A stretch of 11,478 nt of DNA, taken from NCBI GenBank assembly GCA_022360075.1, contig JAKSDN010000955.1, forward strand, positions 1-11,478, read 5' to 3'. Origin of the DNA: Kiloniellales bacterium (GTDB taxonomy: Bacteria > Pseudomonadota > Alphaproteobacteria > Kiloniellales > JAKSDN01). The notes below the pieces were generated by a model. That model was given only the letters and a program-made list of their open reading frames with translations. It did no database searches and was not told the DNA's origin. The translations under genes and the position numbers were made by a program. Every line of letters starts with the position of its first letter. Within the stretch, counting starts at the first letter, position 1. Shown here in pieces: positions 6,906 to 11,478 of this stretch.

Positions 6906-8291
6906 TCAGACCCGCACCACCTTGCCCGGGTTCATCAGGTTGTGCGGGTCGAGCGCCAGCTTGACCTGGCGCATGACGGCGACGGCGTCGCCGTGCTCGG
7001 CCTGGAGGAAGTTCAGCTTGCCGTAGCCGATGCCGTGCTCGCCGGTGCAGGTGCCGCCCATGGCGAGGGCACGCATGACCATGCGGTCGTTGTGCGCCTC
7101 GGCGCGCGCCATCTCCTCCTTGTCGTCTGGGTCGACGACGTAGACCAAGTGGAAGTTGCCGTCGCCGACATGGCCGACGATCGGCGCCAGCAGGCCGCTG
7201 TCCTCGATGTCGCGCTTGGTCTCCAGGATGCACTCGGCCAGGCGCGAGATCGGCACGCAGACGTCGGTCGGCCAGCCCTGGGCGCCGGGGCGCAGCGCGA
7301 GCGCCGCGTAATAGGCGTCGTGGCGGGCCTGCCAGAGCTTGTTGCGGTCTTCCTGCAGCGTGGCCCAGCGGAAGTCGCCGGCGCCGAACTCCGCGGCGAG
7401 TTCACCGACCATTTTTGCCTGCTCCTCGACGCTGGCCTGGGTGCCGTGGAACTCGAAGAACAGGGTCGGCTGCGCCGGGTAGTCGAAATCGGAGTAGCGG
7501 TTGACCGCGTCCATCTGGACTTCGTCGAGCAGCTCGATGCGGGCGACCGGAATGCCCGACTGGATGGTCAGGATCACGCTGTTGACCGCGCCCTCCAGGT
7601 CGGCGAAGGAGCAAACGGCGGAGGAGATCGCCTCGGGGATACCGTAGAGCCGAAGCTGCACCTCGGTGATCACGCCGAGTGTGCCCTCGGAGCCGACGAA
7701 CAGCCGGGTCAGGTCGTAGCCGGCCGAGGACTTGCGGGCGCGGCCGCCCATGCGCACGATCCGGCCATCGGCCAACACCGCGGTCAGCCCCATGACGTTC
7801 TCGCGCATGGTGCCATAGCGCACGGCATTGGTGCCCGAGGCACTGGTCGCAGTCATGCCCCCGAGCGAGGCGTCGGCGCCGGGGTCGATCGGAAAGAACA
7901 GCCCGGTGTCGCGCAGATAGGTGTTGAGCTGCTTGCGCGTGACGCCGGCCTGGACGCGGCAGTCGAGATCCTCGGCGTTGACCTCGAGCACCTCTTTCAT
8001 CTGCGACAGGTCGATGCAGATTCCGCCGTGCAGGGCCGCGACCTGGCCCTCCAGCGAGGTCCCCGTGCCGAAGGCAATGACCGGCCTGCCATGCTCGGCG
8101 CAGTGTTTGACGATCGTCGCCACTTCCTCGGTGCTGTGCGCGAAGGCCACGGCATCGGGCGCCATCGGGGCATGGTAGGACTCGTCCTTGCCGTGCTGCT
8201 CGCGCACGGCGGCGGAGGTCGACAGGCGGTCGCCCAGCAGGGCGCCCAGCGCCTCGATCAAGGGGTCCTTGGTGGCGGCCTCGACGGTCAT
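6906..8291 (-). CDS. FAD-binding D-lactate dehydrogenase / GlcD-like oxidoreductase
   Basis: A 461-residue flavoenzyme of the VAO/PCMH fold, closest by motif to D-lactate dehydrogenase (cytochrome), the LDHD/DLD type; these oxidise D-2-hydroxyacids to 2-oxoacids and pass electrons to cytochrome c or quinone. The FAD domain covers about 40-218, with GTGTSLEGQ (75-83) for the pyrophosphate, SLGGMTATSASGTNAVRYG (142-160) and FVGSEGTLGVITE (198-210). The C-terminal substrate domain contains GHVGDGNFH (373-381), whose histidines bind the catalytic metal in this family, then CTGEHGIGYGK (415-425) and DPHNLMNPGK (448-457). Length is normal and no key motif is missing. AGGAGG sits 7 nt before the ATG. 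GlcD-type glycolate or D-2-hydroxyglutarate dehydrogenase are alternatives; no glcE or glcF partner is adjacent, which favours a stand-alone D-lactate-type enzyme. It is divergent from the lipoprotein gene, with an FNR-like box between them. Confidence 0.88.
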   Translation of the reverse strand: MTVEAATKDPLIEALGALLGDRLSTSAAVREQHGKDESYHAPMAPDAVAFAHSTEEVATIVKHCAEHGRPVIAFGTGTSLEGQVAALHGGICIDLSQMKEVLEVNAEDLDCRVQAGVTRKQLNTYLRDTGLFFPIDPGADASLGGMTATSASGTNAVRYGTMRENVMGLTAVLADGRIVRMGGRARKSSAGYDLTRLFVGSEGTLGVITEVQLRLYGIPEAISSAVCSFADLEGAVNSVILTIQSGIPVARIELLDEVQMDAVNRYSDFDYPAQPTLFFEFHGTQASVEEQAKMVGELAAEFGAGDFRWATLQEDRNKLWQARHDAYYAALALRPGAQGWPTDVCVPISRLAECILETKRDIEDSGLLAPIVGHVGDGNFHLVYVVDPDDKEEMARAEAHNDRMVMRALAMGGTCTGEHGIGYGKLNFLQAEHGDAVAVMRQVKLALDPHNLMNPGKVVRV

Positions 8292-8421
8292 GATCCGATC
8301 CTCCTGGGCGCAGCATAGCAGAAACGCCCGGGACTTCGAGACGCCCCGGTTCTGGACAGCTCCGACGGAAAGCGGCGGCCGCGCCGTTCAAGGCTCGAGG
8401 GCCGCGCGGTCTCGGGCGCGC

Positions 8422-8435
8422 TTGACCTGAATCAA
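8422..8435. promoter_or_regulatory. FNR/CRP-superfamily binding site (TTGA-N6-TCAA)
   Basis: TTGACCTGAATCAA has intact half sites TTGA and TCAA with the standard six-base centre, and the palindrome extends one base each way (C8421, G8436). It matches the consensus for Fnr/FixK/Dnr-type oxygen or nitric-oxide regulators of alphaproteobacteria. It is centred 105 nt before the lipoprotein start and 137 nt before the flavoenzyme start. A class II position (-41.5) would put the start of transcription near 8470 on the plus strand or near 8387 on the minus strand, both leaving reasonable leaders. No clear -10 box was seen for either. Confidence 0.6.
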
Positions 8436-8533
8436 GGCCGTCTTGGCGCGCGGCGGGAAGGATTTGCGGAAAGTCCTGGCCGCAGCGTCACGGCGCCCGG
8501 CCGGGAACATCCAAACATCGGGAGCACAGCATC

Positions 8534-9013
8534 GTGATGCGTATGAGAACGCTCGTGACCCTTTTCAGCCTGCTGCTGCTGGCCGCCGGCTGCACGGAGC
8601 GGGGCCTCGGCACGAAACAGACCGTCGGCGGGCTCACCGGCGCCGCGCTCGGCGGTCTGCTCGGCGCGCAGTTCGGCTCCGGCACCGGTCAGCTCGCCAC
8701 GACCGCCGCCGGCGTCGTCCTCGGCGGCCTGATCGGCAGCGAGATCGGCCGCAGCCTGGACGACGTCGACCGCATGAAGATGGACGAGGCCAACCGGAAG
8801 GCCCAGAACGCCTCGGTCGGCGAGACCATCGTCTGGAACAACCCGGACTCCGGCAATTCCGGCTCTGTCACACCGACCCGCGACGGCGTCTCGCAGTCGG
8901 GCCAGTACTGCCGCGAGTTTCGCCAGACCATCAACGTCGGCGGCCGCACCGAGGCCGGCTACGGCACCGCCTGCCGGCAGCCCGACGGTAGCTGGCGCAT
9001 CGTGGAAGGCTGA
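8534..9013 (+). CDS. 17-kDa surface antigen-like lipoprotein
   Basis: A 159-residue predicted outer-membrane lipoprotein of the Rickettsia 17-kDa antigen / RT0821-Lpp0805 surface protein type. Residues 1-19 are a lipoprotein signal peptide with lipobox LAAGC and lipidated Cys20; residue 21 is Thr, so no Asp+2 inner-membrane retention signal. Residues 32-72 form a glycine zipper (GGLTGAALGGLLG, then GVVLGGLIGSEIG). Residues 95-159 are the C-terminal domain with WNNPDSGNSGSV, CREF (126-129) and TACRQPDGSW (145-154); Cys126 and Cys147 could form a disulfide. Function is unknown; envelope stabilisation is the usual guess. The start is uncertain: GTG 8534 is followed directly by ATG 8537 and ATG 8543, and GGGAG at 8520-8524 is 9 nt from the GTG and 12 nt from the first ATG. 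An FNR-like box lies upstream. Confidence 0.87.
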   Translation: MMRMRTLVTLFSLLLLAAGCTERGLGTKQTVGGLTGAALGGLLGAQFGSGTGQLATTAAGVVLGGLIGSEIGRSLDDVDRMKMDEANRKAQNASVGETIVWNNPDSGNSGSVTPTRDGVSQSGQYCREFRQTINVGGRTEAGYGTACRQPDGSWRIVEG

Positions 9014-9059
9014 GTCACACTCGTTTCAACATAGACACCACAGGCTTGAGGATACCGCC

Positions 9060-9266
9060 ATGTCGAGAACCGAGCACGAAGTCGAGCGGGGCAAGAAGAG
9101 CTACGACGACGAGCGCAAACGCCTCGAGGTGATGCGCAAGACGAGCCACGCCAACGCGCCCAACCAGCACGAAAAGCGCGTCGACCGCTACATCGAGAAG
9201 GAACGGGCCGAGCGCGAAGGCGAGTCGAAGAAGGTCGAGGTGAACAAGACGCTGCGCGAGGGCTGA
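9060..9266 (+). CDS. Small highly charged hypothetical protein
   Basis: The 68-residue product is not recognised. It is almost entirely hydrophilic, with about half of the residues Lys, Arg, Glu or Asp and few hydrophobic ones. It lacks a signal peptide, membrane segment or cysteine, and is probably helical or disordered. A short NAPNQHEKRVDRYIEKER segment (37-54) is its most distinctive stretch. It is supported as real by a GAGGA site at 9048-9052, 7 nt before the ATG. It follows the lipoprotein stop by 46 nt on the same strand, so the two may share a transcript. A role cannot be assigned. Confidence 0.65.
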   Translation: MSRTEHEVERGKKSYDDERKRLEVMRKTSHANAPNQHEKRVDRYIEKERAEREGESKKVEVNKTLREG

Positions 9267-9330
9267 GGTAGAGCCGACCGCCTGTCACGCGGACGTGGGG
9301 TTGCTGGCTCGAACGGCTGCGGGACCATCT

Positions 9331-9447
9331 TGCGTCCTTCGAGACGCGCCCTGTCGGGCGCTCCTCAGGATGAGGTCAATCGAGGATGGCATTAGTGGTG
9401 GTCCTCATCCTGAGGAGCCCGCTGTAGCGGGCGTCTCGAAGGACGCA
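9331..9447. repeat. Inverted pair of 45-nt palindromic repeats
   Basis: The left copy (9331-9375) and right copy (9403-9447) are inverted relative to each other, 27 nt apart. The outer 17 nt and inner 15 nt match perfectly, so the pair can fold into a long stem. The central 13 nt differ, yet each copy keeps its own short stem: CGCCC/GGGCG with loop TGTC on the left and CCCGC/GCGGG with loop TGTA on the right. The unit resembles dispersed repeats common in Rhodospirillales and Bradyrhizobium relatives (from memory). It lies between convergent genes and could stop or protect both transcripts. A stub (CCTCATCCT, 9472-9480) sits just beyond. Confidence 0.75.
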
Positions 9448-9490
9448 CGATGTATGTCCGAGGCGCGTGCCCCTCATCCTCAGATCTCTG

Positions 9491-10027
9491 TCAGAGCGAA
9501 GCCGCCGATCGGGCCGCCTGGTCGTAAAGCCCCGAGAGCGCGCGCAGCAGGCCGGCCAGCTCGCCGATCTCGTCGTTGAGCGCTTCCGGGCCGGCGCTCG
9601 CCAAGGGCCCGAGCGCGCCGACCAAGCAGTCCTCGCGGACCTGGCGATAGCGCTCGCAGGCCGCGCGGCCTTCGGCCGTGGCGGCATAGAGCCGCTCCTT
9701 GCCGCTGCGCGCGCCCTCGATCAGGCCGAGGCGCAGCAATTTCTTCAGGGCGTAGGTCACCGTATGGCTGTCCTCGACGTTGAGGACGAAGCAAATGTCG
9801 GCGAGCTTCTTGCGCCGATCGCGGTGGTTCACCGAATGCAGCACCATGATGTCGAGCGCGCTCAGGTCGGGCACGCCGGCCGCGGCCATGCAGCGCACCA
9901 TCCAGCGGTTGAAGGCGTTGCTTGCCGTGATCAGCCCGAACTCGAACTCGCTGAGCTCGGCGGCCCGCTCGGAGACCAGATGGGCCGAGGAGACGATGGC
10001 CCGCGAGCGGCCGGCCGGGCGGCTCAT
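9491..10027 (-). CDS. MarR-like winged-helix transcriptional regulator
   Basis: A 178-residue predicted DNA-binding protein of the MarR/HTH_27 winged-helix type. Residues about 27-50 are an N-terminal dimerisation helix (FEFGLITASNAFNRWMVRCM). The winged helix spans about 56-125: LSALDIMVLHSV (55-66), LADICFVLNVED (75-86), a recognition helix around SHTVTYALKKLLRLGLI (87-103), and a wing SGKERLYAATAEGR (108-121). C-terminal helices (125-178) complete the expected dimer interface. The ATG overlaps the stop of the hydantoinase B gene as ATGA (10024-10027), so translation is coupled and the true start is here rather than upstream in the longer open frame, whose extra N-terminus only reads through hyuB in another frame. 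Its ligand is unknown; regulation of the hydantoinase operon is an inference from context. Confidence 0.85.
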   Translation of the reverse strand: MSRPAGRSRAIVSSAHLVSERAAELSEFEFGLITASNAFNRWMVRCMAAAGVPDLSALDIMVLHSVNHRDRRKKLADICFVLNVEDSHTVTYALKKLLRLGLIEGARSGKERLYAATAEGRAACERYRQVREDCLVGALGPLASAGPEALNDEIGELAGLLRALSGLYDQAARSAASL

Positions 10028-11478
10028 TCGGCCGCCTCCTCGACGCCGTCCCGCGCCGCCTCGGGCGGGCCGTAGCCGCCGCCACCGGGCGTCTCGATCA
10101 CCAGCAGGTCGCCCGGCCCCATCTCGGCCTTGTCGGTGCCGGTCATCTCGACCCGGCTGCCGTCCTGGCGCTCGACCCAGTTGCGCCCCAGCGCGCCGGA
10201 CGCGCCGCCGCCGACGCCGTAGGGCGGCACCTTGCGATGGCTGGACAGGATCGCCGCGGTCATGGCCTCGCGGAAGCGCAGGCGCCGCCGGCTGCCGTCG
10301 CCGCCACGGTGCCGGCCGTTGCCGCCGCTGCCGCGCCGGATCTCGAAGCTCTCGAGCAGGACCGGAAAGCGCCACTCCAGCACCTCCGGATCGGTCAGGC
10401 GCGAGTTGGTCATGTGCGTGTGTACCGCGTCGGTGCCGTCGAAATCCGGGCCCGCGCCCGAGCCGCCGCAGATGGTCTCGTAGTACTGATAGCGCTCGTT
10501 GCCGAAGGTCAGATTGTTCATCGTGCCTTGCGCCGCGGCCAGCACGCCGAGCGCGCCGTAAAGCGTGTCGGTGATAATCTGGCTGGTCTCGACGTTGCCG
10601 GCGACGACGGCGGCCGGGTAGCGCGGGTTCAGCATCGAGCCCTCCGGGATCACCAGCTCGAGCGGTTTCAGGCAGCCCTCGTTCATGGGGATCTCGTCCT
10701 CGACCAGGGTGCGGAAGACGTAGAGCACCGCCGCGCGGCAGACCGCCGAGGGCGCGTTGAAGTTGCTGGCGAGCTGCGCGCTCGAGCGGGTGAAATCGAT
10801 CACCGCGCTGCGCTTGGCCTTGTCGATGCGGATATCGACCGAGACCTCGCCGCCGCTGTCCAGGGGATAGGTGAAGCTGCCGTCCTTGAGCACCTCGAGC
10901 ACGCGGCGCACCTGCTCCTCGGCGTTGTCCTGGACGTGGGTCATGTAGGCATGGACGACGTCGAGGCCGAAGTGTCCGATCATGCGCCGCAGCTCCTGCA
11001 CGCCCTTCTCGTTGGCGGCGATCTGCGCCTTCAGGTCGGCCAGGTTCTGATCGACGTTGCGCGCCGGATGGGCGCCCGAGGACAGTAGCGCGATCGTCTC
11101 CGCTTCGCAGAAGCGGCCGCGATCGACCAGCGTGAAGTTGTCGATCAGCACGCCCTCGTCCTCGACGGTCCGGCTGTCGGGCGGCATCGAGCCGGGCGTG
11201 ATGCCGCCGATGTCGGCGTGATGGCCGCGGCTGCCGACGAAGAACAGGATCTTCTCCTGCCGCTCGTCGAACACCGGCGTGATCACCGTGACGTCCGGCA
11301 GGTGTGTGCCGCCGTTGTAGGGCGCGTTCAGCATGTAGACGTCGCCGGGCGCCATGCCGTCGCCGCGCGCGCGGATCACGGCGCGCACGGACTCGCTCAT
11401 CGAGCCCAGATGCACCGGCATGTGCGGCGCGTTGGCGACCAGGTTGCCGTCGGGATCGAAGATCGCGCAGGAGAAGTC
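10024..11478 (-). CDS. Hydantoinase B/oxoprolinase family protein (5' partial)
   Basis: The C-terminal 484 residues of a HyuB-type subunit; the gene runs off the right edge. Reading continues in frame from the ATG at 11421 to the window edge with [19 protein letters not shown], which is conserved family sequence, so that ATG is internal and the true start lies outside. By comparison with usual lengths (about 520-580), some 50-100 residues are missing. Conserved blocks are [10 protein letters not shown] (11313-11284), [10 protein letters not shown] (11232-11203) and the C-terminal [10 protein letters not shown] (10092-10063). The family pairs with a HyuA subunit, normally encoded just upstream (not visible), in ATP-dependent hydrolysis or carboxylation of hydantoins, 5-oxoproline or acetophenone-type substrates; the substrate cannot be told from this subunit. 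Its stop codon overlaps the start of the winged-helix regulator. Confidence 0.93.
   Translation of the reverse strand, partial: DFSCAIFDPDGNLVANAPHMPVHLGSMSESVRAVIRARGDGMAPGDVYMLNAPYNGGTHLPDVTVITPVFDERQEKILFFVGSRGHHADIGGITPGSMPPDSRTVEDEGVLIDNFTLVDRGRFCEAETIALLSSGAHPARNVDQNLADLKAQIAANEKGVQELRRMIGHFGLDVVHAYMTHVQDNAEEQVRRVLEVLKDGSFTYPLDSGGEVSVDIRIDKAKRSAVIDFTRSSAQLASNFNAPSAVCRAAVLYVFRTLVEDEIPMNEGCLKPLELVIPEGSMLNPRYPAAVVAGNVETSQIITDTLYGALGVLAAAQGTMNNLTFGNERYQYYETICGGSGAGPDFDGTDAVHTHMTNSRLTDPEVLEWRFPVLLESFEIRRGSGGNGRHRGGDGSRRRLRFREAMTAAILSSHRKVPPYGVGGGASGALGRNWVERQDGSRVEMTGTDKAEMGPGDLLVIETPGGGGYGPPEAARDGVEEAAE

Noticed and set aside
6570..8318. 582-codon plus-strand open frame over the flavoenzyme
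   Set aside because: It is antisense to a gene with all PCMH flavoenzyme motifs, and its product is low-complexity and dominated by codon-mirror residues.
8443..8991. 182-codon plus-strand frame overlapping the lipoprotein
   Set aside because: It is an Arg-rich alternate-frame product, whereas the overlapping frame encodes a signal peptide, lipobox and conserved C-terminal domain.
9491..10375. Long 294-codon version of the winged-helix gene
   Set aside because: The extra N-terminal 116 codons only read the hydantoinase gene in another frame; the domain starts at the ATG overlapping the hydantoinase stop.
10237..11088. 283-codon plus-strand open frame over the hydantoinase B gene
   Set aside because: It is the shadow of a well-conserved minus-strand gene, with Ala/Arg/Val-rich composition.
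10024..11421. Hydantoinase B starting at the ATG at 11421
   Set aside because: The frame stays open to the window edge and encodes the conserved DFSCAIFD block upstream, so that Met is internal.

Overview
This is a GC-rich chromosomal segment that looks like an alphaproteobacterium, probably Rhodospirillales or Kiloniellales. That is inferred from the DUF4169 and ribbon-helix-helix small proteins, the Rickettsia-17-kDa-type lipoprotein, and intergenic repeats of a kind common in that class. No phage, IS, CRISPR, tRNA or rRNA is visible. The content is mostly housekeeping and catabolic. I did not find a convincing new biological system; the most unusual material is in the intergenic repeats.

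Layout, left to right. Positions 1-377 are non-coding, with two repeat elements and a probable fumC promoter. A complete class II fumarase gene (fumC, +) occupies 378-1787. Positions 1788-2244 are a comparatively AT-rich non-coding stretch holding two diverged copies of a 95-nt inverted element and a further hairpin. A small ribbon-helix-helix protein (+) ends in stop codons shared with a very large AsmA-family gene (-, 2487-6413). A divergent intergenic region follows, then a DUF4169 gene (+, TTG start) that converges with a D-lactate dehydrogenase/GlcD-like flavoenzyme (-, 6906-8291). The next divergent intergenic region carries an FNR/CRP-type palindrome and precedes a 17-kDa-antigen-like lipoprotein (+) and a tiny charged orphan protein (+). 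A long inverted repeat pair fills the gap before a two-gene minus-strand unit: a hydantoinase B/oxoprolinase subunit (5' end outside the window) whose stop overlaps the start of a MarR-like winged-helix regulator.

How the genes relate. Fumarase (TCA cycle) and the 2-hydroxyacid dehydrogenase feed central carbon metabolism. The AsmA protein and the lipoprotein belong to the cell envelope. The hydantoinase B gene and the winged-helix gene are translationally coupled, so the regulator probably serves that catabolic operon. From memory, fumC, DUF4169 and RHH genes are often close together in alphaproteobacteria; here the asmA gene lies on the opposite strand between the two small genes.
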